NCBI GenBank assembly: GCA_902786965.1
Contig: CADAEJ010000001.1
Location: 62,001-126,000, forward strand
Source of the DNA: an uncultured Ruminococcus sp.
GTDB lineage: Bacteria > Bacillota > Clostridia > Oscillospirales > Ruminococcaceae
Length of the DNA: 64,000 nucleotides
Direction: 5' to 3'
Position 1 is the stretch's first letter; each line of letters begins with the position of its first letter. Shown piece by piece: positions 9,274 through 18,508 of this stretch. The notes beneath the pieces are model-generated. The model worked only from the letters and a program-made list of their open reading frames with translations, was not told the origin of the DNA and did no database searches. The position numbers and the translations under genes were made by a program.

Positions 9274-10563
9274 TCAGAATCTGACTTTTATAGAGTTGGC
9301 GTGTGCTGTAAGTCCTTCCTTCTGCGCAACATAGATAATATCGTCCTTGCCCTTTTCAAGAGCTTCGCGAGTATAATATATAAAGCTTGAACGCTTTTCA
9401 AAGCTTGTAACTGAAAGCGGCGAGAAGAATCTTGCCGTGCCGCTTGTAGGAAGAACGTGGTTAGGACCTGCATAGTAATCTCCAAGCGGCTCTGGTGCAT
9501 ACTGACCTAAAAAGATCGAACCCGCATTGTCAAGTCTTCCCACATACTCCATCGGATTATCAAAAAGAACTTCAAGGTGCTCGGGAGCAAACTTGTTTGC
9601 CATATCACACGCCTCGTCCTTGGTATTGCAAATTATTATCGCACCATAGTTTTCAAGAGAATATCTTATGATATCCTTTCTCTCAAGGTCCTGCATCTGT
9701 CTTTCGACCTCAGCGATAGTCTGCTCTGCGACCTTCTCGCTGGTCGTTACAAGTATTGCAGAAGCAAGCTTGTCATGCTCTGCCTGTGACATAAGGTCGG
9801 CAGCTATATAGTTTGGATTAGCATTTTCATCAGCCATGACCAGTATCTCGCTCGGGCCAGCAAACATATCAATATCTACTGTACCGTAAAGCAGCTTTTT
9901 AGCGGTTGCGACATAGATATTGCCGGGGCCTACTATTTTATCGACCTTTGGCATCTCCTGTGTGCCGTAAGCAAGTGCAGCTATTGCCTGCGCACCGCCT
10001 GCGAGGAACACTCTGTCAACGCCGCAAAGTGCAGCAGCAACAAGTATATCCTTGTTTGGTGTACCGTCCTTGAGCGGCGGAGTTACCATTGTTATCTCCT
10101 TAACACCAGCAATTTTAGCTGGGATAGCATTCATAAGTACGCTTGAAGGATATGCAGCTGTGCCGCCCGGAACATAAAGGCCTACCTTTTCAAGACCTCT
10201 GACCTTCTGACCGAGAACGCAGCCATCAGGCGTGCAGTTTACAAAGCTCTGAGCCTTTTGTCTCTGGTGGAAATCAGCTATATTCTCAATACAATTGAGC
10301 AGCGATTCAACAAGCTGCGGGTCAGCCTCTGTGAGTGCATCGTTGATAACATCTCTTGGCACCTCATAATATTGCGGCAGTTTACCGTCAAACTTTAATG
10401 TATAGTCCTTGACTGCTTTATCGCCGTTCTCCTTGACATTATCAAGGATCTCACTTACAACAGCGGTTATTTCTTTATTTGTCTCGCCGTTTCTCTTTTC
10501 AAGCTGTTTGAAAAACTCGACCTCATCCTTACCGTTCACATATATTTTTCTTATAAATGACAT
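9274..10563 (-). CDS. hisD: Histidinol dehydrogenase HisD
   Basis: 429 residues, usual length. Catalyses the last two oxidations from histidinol to histidine. Typical motifs: GLYVPGGTAAYPSSVLM (NAD and substrate domain), GPGNIYVATAK, DMFAGPSEILV and the Zn/substrate region QAEHD and EPLGDYYAGPNHVLPT. The ribosome site GGAGG precedes the ATG by seven bases. It is preceded in the operon by an unrelated small membrane protein gene. Confidence 0.98.
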   Translation of the reverse strand: MSFIRKIYVNGKDEVEFFKQLEKRNGETNKEITAVVSEILDNVKENGDKAVKDYTLKFDGKLPQYYEVPRDVINDALTEADPQLVESLLNCIENIADFHQRQKAQSFVNCTPDGCVLGQKVRGLEKVGLYVPGGTAAYPSSVLMNAIPAKIAGVKEITMVTPPLKDGTPNKDILVAAALCGVDRVFLAGGAQAIAALAYGTQEMPKVDKIVGPGNIYVATAKKLLYGTVDIDMFAGPSEILVMADENANPNYIAADLMSQAEHDKLASAILVTTSEKVAEQTIAEVERQMQDLERKDIIRYSLENYGAIIICNTKDEACDMANKFAPEHLEVLFDNPMEYVGRLDNAGSIFLGQYAPEPLGDYYAGPNHVLPTSGTARFFSPLSVTSFEKRSSFIYYTREALEKGKDDIIYVAQKEGLTAHANSIKVRF

Positions 10564-10580
10564 TTTACTATCCTCCGATT

Positions 10581-11021
10581 CTAAATAAACTGCGGTTCAT
10601 TATCCTGATTAAAAAGAAGGGTAACACCGGTATTAACGTTTATCCCGCGTGCCTGCGCTTGGACTATCGGCACTTTAACATCACAGCTGATGATCTTATC
10701 TCTCAGCGTTGGGAAATACTGATTATAGTACATTACCTTGAACCACACATACTGCTGATCCTGTTTTTTAACGCTATGGACATAGCCTGCAACAGCTGCG
10801 GCATTTGGCATGCCATTGACAGGCTGCATAGGTGTGTTCATAAGATAGTACTTAACGTCCTGTCCGAGCGAAGCAGCTATCTTTTCATCATCATAATTCT
10901 GCTTTTTGCTCAGGTAAACGATAATTCCAACGATCGCACCTACGATACCTCCAATAATGCATCCTCTGAACATACCGTCAGCGATAGAGTCAAATAAATC
11001 ATTAGCGATTTCCAAATACAT
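10581..11021 (-). CDS. Small membrane-anchored protein of unknown function in the his operon
   Basis: 146 residues. One glycine-rich hydrophobic segment (about residues 18-37, GCIIGGIVGAIVGIIVYL) followed by Lys residues, then a soluble domain of about 105 residues with several aromatic and Val-rich strands. I do not recognise the family. The ribosome site GGGGAG is good. It lies between hisG and hisD with gaps of 14 and 17 bases, so it is transcribed with them. Confidence 0.6.
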   Translation of the reverse strand: MYLEIANDLFDSIADGMFRGCIIGGIVGAIVGIIVYLSKKQNYDDEKIAASLGQDVKYYLMNTPMQPVNGMPNAAAVAGYVHSVKKQDQQYVWFKVMYYNQYFPTLRDKIISCDVKVPIVQAQARGINVNTGVTLLFNQDNEPQFI

Positions 11022-11035
11022 TATGATCTCCCCTT

Positions 11036-11671
11036 TTATTTATCAAGATTTTTCTCTACCAGCTCCACAAAGCTCTCTATCTCCTTTTGCCTGAGCTTCA
11101 TGCTGACCATATTTACAATAAGTCTTGCAGATATCGGACATACATCCTCTATAACTTCAAGACCGTTTTCTTTAAGAGTTGTGCCTGTTTCAACGATATC
11201 AACTATACCGTCTGCAAGTTCAAGCAAGGGAGCTAACTCGACAGAACCCTCAATTTTAACGATATCAACGTCCATACCCTTGCTCTCAAAGAACTTTCTT
11301 GTTATGTTTGGGTATTTTGTCGCAATTGTTTTTACGTTATAGCCCGCATAAAAATCATAGCCTTTTTTTGTGGCAAGAGCGAATTTGCATCTTCCGAAAC
11401 CAAGATCAACAAGCTCAAAGCACTTGCCCTGCATTTCCATAATTGTATCCTTGCCAACGACACCCATATCGCATACGCCATGCTCAACATAAGTTATAAC
11501 ATCATTTGCCTTAGCAAGCACAACCTCAAGGTTTCCGTCAGGAACTGAAAGGATAAGCTTTCTGCCCTTTTCTCTGATAGCTGTACAATCATATCCGAAC
11601 TTTTCAAGCAGTCCGACCGTATCTTTTTCCAATCTGCCCTTTGTAAGAGCAATTCTAAGCGGTTTGTTCAT
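11036..11671 (-). CDS. hisG: ATP phosphoribosyltransferase catalytic subunit HisG (short form)
   Basis: 211 residues. First and committed step of histidine synthesis. The short form lacks the C-terminal ACT-like regulatory domain and depends on HisZ, which is encoded directly upstream. Motifs: ALTKGRLEKD at the start and the PRPP-binding loop around DGIVDIVETGTTLKENGL. I chose the ATG at 11669-11671 with GGAGG eight bases upstream; the longer frame upstream has no such signal. Confidence 0.97.
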   Translation of the reverse strand: MNKPLRIALTKGRLEKDTVGLLEKFGYDCTAIREKGRKLILSVPDGNLEVVLAKANDVITYVEHGVCDMGVVGKDTIMEMQGKCFELVDLGFGRCKFALATKKGYDFYAGYNVKTIATKYPNITRKFFESKGMDVDIVKIEGSVELAPLLELADGIVDIVETGTTLKENGLEVIEDVCPISARLIVNMVSMKLRQKEIESFVELVEKNLDK

Positions 11672-11693
11672 TTTACTTACCTCCAATTTACTC

Positions 11694-12893
11694 TCACAAT
11701 GTTATTTCTTTGGATTCGTCACTGATAACAACAACTTTAGATATACCGTTTGCTTTTGCATATGCAACAGTTTCATCATATGTATCAAACAGTGAATTCT
11801 CGACCTTCAGACCCTGCTTAACAAGATCGTGCGCGTACTCAACAGCTTCGACCTCATACTTGTTTTCACCGTAAACGAGAACTTCTGCCTTTTTGCCGCA
11901 GGAATTAGTCCCCTGCATCATCATATGCTTTGCCGCACTGTCAACATTTACTCCAAATCCGACAGCATTGCATTCACGCCCGAATTCACCGACAAGGTTA
12001 TCGTATCTGCCGCCTTTAAGAACAGCTTCGCCTATATTTGAAAGATAACCCTTGAACACGATACCTGTATAGTAGTCGATATGGCTGACGATACCGAGGT
12101 CAAGAGAGATCTTACCCTCATAGCCAAGTGCAGAAAGTCTTGTGTATACCTCGCGAAGCTTTTCAAGTATCTGCTTTATCTTATCGTTAGTATAAATAGC
12201 AGCAGCCTTATCAAGAACATCAACGCCGCCGAAAAGCCTCGGTAACTGGCGAAGTGCACTGGAAACACAATTATCTCCGACCTCATCGAGCAGATCGTTA
12301 AGCACGGGATAATTCTTGGAATAGATCAGTGACCTGATCTCCTCTTTAGTGTTCTCATCGGCATCAAGTTTTTCCATAAGCTCTTTGAAATAGCCGATAT
12401 GACCTATTTCAAGTCTGAAATTATCCTTGTCAAAGCCTGAAAGCGCCTCAAGAGCAGTGCTCAGAACCTCAAAATCAGCTTTCTTCTTATTCTCACCGCC
12501 CAGCAGCTCGATACCCGCCTGAACGACCTCGTCGGAGCGTCCCTTCAAAAGTGCATTGTTTTCGTAAACGCTCTGATTATAAAAAAGTCTTAACGGAAAA
12601 TTTGCATCTTTCAGGCGTGATGCTGCAAGCCTTGCAATAGGGATCGTTGAATCAGGGCGCATAACGATTATCCTGCCCTTTGAGTCAACAAGCTTGTACA
12701 TATTCTCCTGCCTGAAATGTCGTGTACTTGTACTGAACAAGTCATAAAACTCTATACCGGGAGTGACTACCTCGCTATACCCCAAACCTGTAAATAGAGC
12801 ATTGAGCTTCTGTTCTGCCTCACGTCTTGCAAGGCATTCATCAAAAAGCAGATCCCTTGTGCCCTCAGGCGTTATAAGGTCATTTCTTTTCAT
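11694..12893 (-). CDS. hisZ: ATP phosphoribosyltransferase regulatory subunit HisZ
   Basis: About 399 residues, a class II histidyl-tRNA synthetase paralogue without aminoacylation function. The N-terminus DLITPEGTRDLL and the FYQ/LRLFYNQSVYEN and YYTGIVFKGY blocks are of HisZ type. It forms the regulatory partner of the short HisG and senses histidine. The ATG at 12891-12893 has AAAGGA eleven bases upstream; a GTG at 12900-12902 is a weaker alternative. It is the first gene of the operon, about 60 bases after a strong promoter, so there is no room for a T-box leader. Confidence 0.95.
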   Translation of the reverse strand: MKRNDLITPEGTRDLLFDECLARREAEQKLNALFTGLGYSEVVTPGIEFYDLFSTSTRHFRQENMYKLVDSKGRIIVMRPDSTIPIARLAASRLKDANFPLRLFYNQSVYENNALLKGRSDEVVQAGIELLGGENKKKADFEVLSTALEALSGFDKDNFRLEIGHIGYFKELMEKLDADENTKEEIRSLIYSKNYPVLNDLLDEVGDNCVSSALRQLPRLFGGVDVLDKAAAIYTNDKIKQILEKLREVYTRLSALGYEGKISLDLGIVSHIDYYTGIVFKGYLSNIGEAVLKGGRYDNLVGEFGRECNAVGFGVNVDSAAKHMMMQGTNSCGKKAEVLVYGENKYEVEAVEYAHDLVKQGLKVENSLFDTYDETVAYAKANGISKVVVISDESKEITL

Positions 12894-12960
12894 CGTTCTC
12901 ACGTTCCTTTGCTTTATCGTAGTAAAGTGGTAACATATTAGTATGCTATTAACTTAAATT

Positions 12961-12989
12961 ATTTTAACACAGTATCCTGACTCTGTCAA
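12961..12989 (-). promoter_or_regulatory. SigA-type promoter of the histidine operon
   Basis: On the minus strand TTGACA, a 17-base spacer, then TAAAAT. It lies between the polC stop and hisZ and points into hisZ. The predicted leader to hisZ is only about 60 bases. Confidence 0.85.
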
Positions 12990-13049
12990 GTATTTTGCAC
13001 AAAAACGAAGGCAAGTTTTTGTAAACTATTTATTAATCGCCTTAGTGTT

Positions 13050-16000
13050 TCAGAAAAGAGTCAGCTGATTCTGCTTGGGCAGATCACCGAAAGCTCCGTT
13101 TCGTTCAAGCGTTTCCACAACAGATTTAGGAACGCCGCTTTGTATCTGGAATTCCTCAATTGAGATAAATCCCTTATCCTTAGCTTTTTCATATATCAGC
13201 TTAGCAGCATTTTCTCCCACTCCGTTAAGCGAACAGAAAGGAAGTCTGATCTTACCGTCCTCGATCTGATAAATAAAAGCGTGTGATTTATAAATATCAA
13301 CGGGCAAAAACTCCAAGCCTCTTGACAGCACCTCGTTGGCAAGCATCAGAATATCGCACACATCTTCATCTTTTTTTGTTTTCTCGTTTTTGGGTTTATT
13401 CTCGATCTCTGTGATCTTGCTTCTGACAACATACATTCCTTTCATAACAAGCTCTGCATCAAAATCTTCACCTCTTACGGTAAAAATAGATGCATAGAAC
13501 GTAAGCGGATCATGTACCTTGAACCAGCAAAGTCTGATAGCTGCTGTAACATAAGCGGCAGCGTGGGCTTTAGGGAACATATACTTGATCTTCAAGCAGC
13601 TTTCGATATACCACTCCGGAACGTTATGCGCGCGCATTTCCTCTTTCATGTCCTCTGTAAGAAGTTTTGGCGCTTTACCCTTACGAGTGATCTCCATGAT
13701 CTTAAACGAAAGGCTCTTATCCACACCGTGATAGATAAGATATGTCATGATACTGTCACGCGTTCCGATAACGTTGGATATATCGCAGGTACCGGAAGCA
13801 ATAAGATCTTTAGCATTGCCAAGCCATACATCTGTTCCGTGTGACAGACCTGATATCTGCAAAAGGTCTGAAAAGTTTTTCGGATTAGCGTCGAGAAGCA
13901 TCTGGCAAACGAATTTAGTACCCATTTCAGGTATACCAAGTGTACCGGTCTTGCAGAAAATATCCTCCGGTTTTACGCCAAGCACCTCGGGTGAAGTGAA
14001 AAGCTTATATACATCAGGATCAGACATCGGTATCTTCGTGATATCCTTTCCGCTGAACATTTCAAGATACTTGTAAATTGTAGGTACATCGTGACCAAGT
14101 TCATCAAGCTTGAGTATAGTATCGTGAAGAGAATGGAAGTCAAAGTGCGTTGTCACCATATCAGAATCTACCTTTTCGGCAGGGTGCTGAACAGGTGTAA
14201 AGTCGTATACCTCATAATCTCCGGGGATTACGACCATTCCGCCCGGGTGCTGTGATGTAGTACGCTTGATCCCGCAGCAGCCTACCTTCAATCGCTCTAT
14301 TTCAGCTTTAGGCAAGACCTTTCCTCGTTCATCGAGGTATTTCATAACATAGCCGAATGCAGTATTTTCCTGTATTGCGCCGATAGTACCTGCCTTAAAT
14401 ACATGGTCTGCACCGAAAAGCTCTTCGGTATACTTATGTACCTTTGACTGAACATCTCCGGAAAAGTTAAGGTCGATATCAGGTGCTTTGTCTCCGTGGA
14501 ATCCAAGGAATGTTTCAAACGGTATGTCGTGCCCGTCACGATCCATATCGGTTCCGCAATTCGGGCAAGACTTCGGCGGCAGGTCAAAGCCCGAACCGAC
14601 AGAGCCGTCTGTTACAAACTCGCTGTGTCTGCATTTTGGACAAACATAATGGGGTTCAAGAGGATTGACCTCGGAGATACCCGACATTGATGCAACGAAT
14701 GACGAACCGACCGATCCACGCGAACCGACCTGGTAGCCGTTCTGGTTTGAATAGGCAACAAGCTTCTGCGAGATCATATACAGAACTGCAAATCCATGCT
14801 CGATGATAGAATCAAGCTCTCTTTCAAGGCGGTCAAAAACGATCGGCGGAATATGCCCTTTATAGAATTCGCTGATGTGGTTGAGCTGATCTTCGTTAAG
14901 ATCTTTTTCAGGCGGAACAACTATATCATCGGGATCGCAGTCGCCGTAAATGCTAAGGCACTTTCTCCAGCAAATTACCTGAAGCTCGTAAACAGCGCCT
15001 TCTATAAATGGTGTGTATGTACCGTTTGGGAATGCCTTCAGATCAGGATCGACCATATCCGAAACTCTGTTAGGATTAGTCACTACTACCTCAAGGGCTT
15101 TATCCTCGCCGAGATAAGAGAATTCATCAAGCATTTGCTGTGTTGTCTTGAAATAAAGCGGTGCCTGGTTATCAGCATCAGAAAAGCCCTGTGCCGCCAT
15201 TATTATAGCTCTGAACTGTGCATCAGACTTGTCCATAAAATGTACATCGCCTGTTGCACATACAGGTATGCCAAGCTCTTCACCGAGCCTGCATATCGCC
15301 CTGTTGAATTCCTGCAGCTCTTCATAGGTGGAAACATCACCTTTTCTTAGCATAAACTCGTTATTGCCCAAAGGCTGTATTTCAAGATAATCATAAAACG
15401 ATGCTATCTGCTTTATTTTCTCCCATGGCTCTTTATTGAAAATGGCTCTGAATACCTCTCCCTGCTCACAGGCTGAGCCTATTATCAAGCCCTCACGGTG
15501 CTTAACAAGCTCTGATTTAGGTATCAATGGACGTTTCTTATAATATTTCAGATTTGAATAAGAGATAAGCTTATAGAGATTTTTCAGACCTGTATTATTA
15601 CGCACAAGGATTATCTGATGATAGCGTTTTAGATTTCTCACATCTTCGGGCTTTTCATTGGCAAACAGGCTGTTGAGCATATCTATGCTTAGTATCATAA
15701 GCGGATACTTATCTATAAGCGTTTTGCAGAAATGAATAAACATCTGCGCATACAGATCGGCACCTGCAAGGTTTTTAGCTGCTATCTCTGACATCTGTTC
15801 ATGTGCAAGAACTGTTTCGATCTTTAGATCATTCAGACCGTCAAGGTCTATCCTGCAAATCTCAGAAAGCTTGACATATGAATAATCAAAAGCTATATCA
15901 TTATTTTTAAGGCAAGAATCAAGTGCTGCAGCTGCATTTTCTGCATCATAAAAAACCAGCACTGCGCCATTTCCGCAAAACTGGACAAATTTAGCCGCAC

Positions 16001-17444
16001 GATAATCTTCCTCACAATCAAAGCTTTCGGTCACCTTCAGATCCTTGATCTTAACGGCAGTAATACGGGTGATAGTTTTATTTTCGCTTCCGTCATTGGC
16101 AAAATCAAAATGAACAGCTGTGAACTCCTCATCAAGCTCGCGCTTATCACAGCCGACAAAAACGGAAGCATCATTGTTTACCTCGTAATCCTCAACACCA
16201 TAAATGATCTTAAAATCTCCGCCGTCTTTGCGGATGCTGTTACATTCGTTTCCAGCATCGGTATAAGCCTGTACAACACCGTGGTCTGTTATTGCGACTG
16301 CCTTGTGTCCCCAATTGAAAGCACGGCGAACAAGCTTGTCTGCGGGTGTAATCGCATCAAGCTGTGACATATTCGTATGCAGATGAAGTTCAACACGCTT
16401 GTGCTCGCAGGTATCCTTTACAGGATCTCTTTGAACGAGCAAAATAGAATCAGGCTCAAGATTGAAGGTATGGTCAAAATCATTTTCTTCGATCCTGCCC
16501 GAAATTATAACCGTCTTGCCTACCTTCATTTTGTCAAGGATAGCTTCCAGAACAGCTTTAGTAAGCGGATTGCTCCTGTATGCCTTTACAGCGCCCTTCA
16601 TCTGAACGCTCAAGGAAGATGTATAATCAGTTATAAAAATGTTTGCTATGAGCATACCGTTTTTGGTCTCTCTTGTATCGACCTTGAAAACATCGCCCCA
16701 GACTGTAACATTTCCCACATAATCCGCAGCAATGTCCTTCATTTCTGTCACTTTAGTCTGCGGATCGATAGGTGAGCCTTTAAGAACTGGTGCATTCTCA
16801 CAAAGCAGATGCAGCCTTGTGAAATCGACCGTACAGGTGCGGAATTCAACCTTTTCCTGATTCGATCTATCCTCTTTTTTGAATACAGCAGGTTCAGACT
16901 TTGCACTTGGAGCCTGCGGAACAGGCAGACTGGCAAGAAACTCCATCTGCTCACGTTCATAAGCCTCAATATCAGTTTCAAGAACTCCATCAAAGGTTAT
17001 ATTGACCCTGCGTGAGAACATTTCCTCAACAAGGGCAGCCAGCTTTTTAGCTGCACCGTTCTTTTCAAGCAAAGCATAACCGCCGTGTTTTATTGTGATC
17101 TTTACATTATCTCCGTCGATATCTGCTTCAGCGCCGTTGAAAAAGCCGTTAACAAGCGGAAATCTATCCTTGAAAAAACGAAAAATCTCGGGGAAATACT
17201 CCGCCGAAAGCTTTTCGGGAGTATATTTACACTTGACCTCAAAGACCTGTGCGCGAAGAGCCTTCTTCATAAAGCCGCAGAACTGCTCTATCTCATCATA
17301 TTTTACATAGTCATCAAAGGTCGCAATAATACACAGGTCAGAATTATCTCTGCCTGTTATGATCTTAAGTATTCTTCCGCCTGCAAGTGCTGACGGCATA
17401 TTTACATCGAACTGTGAAAACAGATCTACAAAAGTATTGTTCAT
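13050..17444 (-). CDS. polC: DNA polymerase III PolC-type alpha subunit with degenerate exonuclease domain
   Basis: 1464 residues, the usual PolC size. Order seen: N-terminal domain (1-200), OB fold (about 240-340), first half of the PHP domain (VELHLHT at 351-357, AITDHG at 384-389), the inserted exonuclease domain (about 435-580), second PHP half, then the polymerase with a four-Cys zinc site (CPKCRHSEF, CPNCGTDM), DIDLNFSG and GSRGSVGSS. The polymerase motifs look intact. The exonuclease does not: the Exo I site normally reading FDVETTG is FDFANDG (446-452), the Exo II site near 497-505 reads VFYDAENAA, and the HxAxxDA Exo III site near 556-566 reads AKNLAGADLYA. Proofreading by this domain is therefore doubtful. 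It is the last gene of the long lipid/isoprenoid operon. Confidence 0.97.
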   Translation of the reverse strand: MNNTFVDLFSQFDVNMPSALAGGRILKIITGRDNSDLCIIATFDDYVKYDEIEQFCGFMKKALRAQVFEVKCKYTPEKLSAEYFPEIFRFFKDRFPLVNGFFNGAEADIDGDNVKITIKHGGYALLEKNGAAKKLAALVEEMFSRRVNITFDGVLETDIEAYEREQMEFLASLPVPQAPSAKSEPAVFKKEDRSNQEKVEFRTCTVDFTRLHLLCENAPVLKGSPIDPQTKVTEMKDIAADYVGNVTVWGDVFKVDTRETKNGMLIANIFITDYTSSLSVQMKGAVKAYRSNPLTKAVLEAILDKMKVGKTVIISGRIEENDFDHTFNLEPDSILLVQRDPVKDTCEHKRVELHLHTNMSQLDAITPADKLVRRAFNWGHKAVAITDHGVVQAYTDAGNECNSIRKDGGDFKIIYGVEDYEVNNDASVFVGCDKRELDEEFTAVHFDFANDGSENKTITRITAVKIKDLKVTESFDCEEDYRAAKFVQFCGNGAVLVFYDAENAAAALDSCLKNNDIAFDYSYVKLSEICRIDLDGLNDLKIETVLAHEQMSEIAAKNLAGADLYAQMFIHFCKTLIDKYPLMILSIDMLNSLFANEKPEDVRNLKRYHQIILVRNNTGLKNLYKLISYSNLKYYKKRPLIPKSELVKHREGLIIGSACEQGEVFRAIFNKEPWEKIKQIASFYDYLEIQPLGNNEFMLRKGDVSTYEELQEFNRAICRLGEELGIPVCATGDVHFMDKSDAQFRAIIMAAQGFSDADNQAPLYFKTTQQMLDEFSYLGEDKALEVVVTNPNRVSDMVDPDLKAFPNGTYTPFIEGAVYELQVICWRKCLSIYGDCDPDDIVVPPEKDLNEDQLNHISEFYKGHIPPIVFDRLERELDSIIEHGFAVLYMISQKLVAYSNQNGYQVGSRGSVGSSFVASMSGISEVNPLEPHYVCPKCRHSEFVTDGSVGSGFDLPPKSCPNCGTDMDRDGHDIPFETFLGFHGDKAPDIDLNFSGDVQSKVHKYTEELFGADHVFKAGTIGAIQENTAFGYVMKYLDERGKVLPKAEIERLKVGCCGIKRTTSQHPGGMVVIPGDYEVYDFTPVQHPAEKVDSDMVTTHFDFHSLHDTILKLDELGHDVPTIYKYLEMFSGKDITKIPMSDPDVYKLFTSPEVLGVKPEDIFCKTGTLGIPEMGTKFVCQMLLDANPKNFSDLLQISGLSHGTDVWLGNAKDLIASGTCDISNVIGTRDSIMTYLIYHGVDKSLSFKIMEITRKGKAPKLLTEDMKEEMRAHNVPEWYIESCLKIKYMFPKAHAAAYVTAAIRLCWFKVHDPLTFYASIFTVRGEDFDAELVMKGMYVVRSKITEIENKPKNEKTKKDEDVCDILMLANEVLSRGLEFLPVDIYKSHAFIYQIEDGKIRLPFCSLNGVGENAAKLIYEKAKDKGFISIEEFQIQSGVPKSVVETLERNGAFGDLPKQNQLTLF

Positions 17445-17455
17445 TTTATATCCTT

Positions 17456-18493
17456 TTACATCTTATCAATTTCATTCATCAGTGCCTGCAGCGCCTCTTC
17501 CTCGGGAAGTCTGCAAAGCTTCTTTCCATTTTTGAAAAGTACAACGCATCCGTCACCGCCTGCGATGCCGACATCAGCCTCGCCTGCTTCACCGATGCCG
17601 TTTACAACGCAGCCCATAACCGCAACAGTTATGTTCTTATCAATATTCTTTGTCATATCCTCGACCTTTTTTGCAAGACCTATAAGGTCGATCCTTGTTC
17701 TTCCGCAGGTTGGACAGGAAACTATCTTTACTCCGCTGCCCTTTCCGATCGCTTTAAGGATATCCTTTGCAGCATATATCTCTTTTACAGGATCATCAGT
17801 CAGCGAAACTCTGATAGTTTCACCTATGCCGTCAACAAGCAGCGAACCGATACCGACAGCTGATTTTATCAGACCCATTCTCTCTGTACCCGCTTCTGTA
17901 ACACCGAGGTGAAGAGGATAGTCGCACTTTTGCGCAAGCAGTCTGTATCCGTTTATCATAGTTTCAACATCAGACGACTTTATAGAGATAACAATGTTTC
18001 CAAAACCGCAGTCCTCAAGTATCTTAACGTGACCCATTGCACTTTCAACAAGTGCCTCCGAACACGGAGAGCCGTACTTTGCAAGTATTTCCTTTTCAAG
18101 AGAGCCTCCGTTTACACCTATCCTTATAGGCAAGCCGCGTTTTGTGCAGACATCAACAACTGCCTTTACTCTGTCTATACCGCCGATATTTCCGGGATTT
18201 ATGCGTATCGCATCAACGCCTGCCTCAGCAGCTGCTATTGCAAGCTTATAATCAAAGTGTATGTCTGCAACAAGCGGCATACTCACCTTTTCTTTTATCG
18301 TGGGGATAAGCGCGACAGCGTCCATATCGGGAATAGCTGCTCTGATTATCTCACAGCCTGCCCGTTCAAGCTCGGCAGCCTGCTCGACAGAGCCTTGAAT
18401 ATCTGTCGATGGGACACTTATCATTGATTGAATGTATATTTTATTACCGTCAAGCGTTAATCCGCCGACTTTAACAGGTCTGCATTTTCTCAT
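17456..18493 (-). CDS. ispG: 4-hydroxy-3-methylbut-2-enyl diphosphate synthase IspG
   Basis: 345 residues. Iron-sulfur enzyme of the MEP isoprenoid pathway that converts MEcPP to HMBPP. The cluster Cys are in CPTCGRTRIDL and AVMGCVVNGIGEA. The N-terminal TIM-barrel part carries IQSMISVPSTDI and DIHFDYKLA. It follows rseP and dxr, with which it shares the pathway (dxr), and precedes polC by 11 bases. Bacillus has proS at this place. Confidence 0.97.
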   Translation of the reverse strand: MRKCRPVKVGGLTLDGNKIYIQSMISVPSTDIQGSVEQAAELERAGCEIIRAAIPDMDAVALIPTIKEKVSMPLVADIHFDYKLAIAAAEAGVDAIRINPGNIGGIDRVKAVVDVCTKRGLPIRIGVNGGSLEKEILAKYGSPCSEALVESAMGHVKILEDCGFGNIVISIKSSDVETMINGYRLLAQKCDYPLHLGVTEAGTERMGLIKSAVGIGSLLVDGIGETIRVSLTDDPVKEIYAAKDILKAIGKGSGVKIVSCPTCGRTRIDLIGLAKKVEDMTKNIDKNITVAVMGCVVNGIGEAGEADVGIAGGDGCVVLFKNGKKLCRLPEEEALQALMNEIDKM

Positions 18494-18508
18494 TTTAATT
18501 CTCCGTTA

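Noticed and set aside
12893..12960. Possible T-box or attenuator in front of hisZ
   Set aside because: The distance from the promoter to the start is only about 60 bases and no T-box sequence or terminator pair is visible.
12999..13022. ACAAAAAC / GTTTTTGT hairpin between polC and hisZ
   Set aside because: The stem is almost pure A/T and lacks a following T-run on the minus strand, so a polC terminator is not supported.
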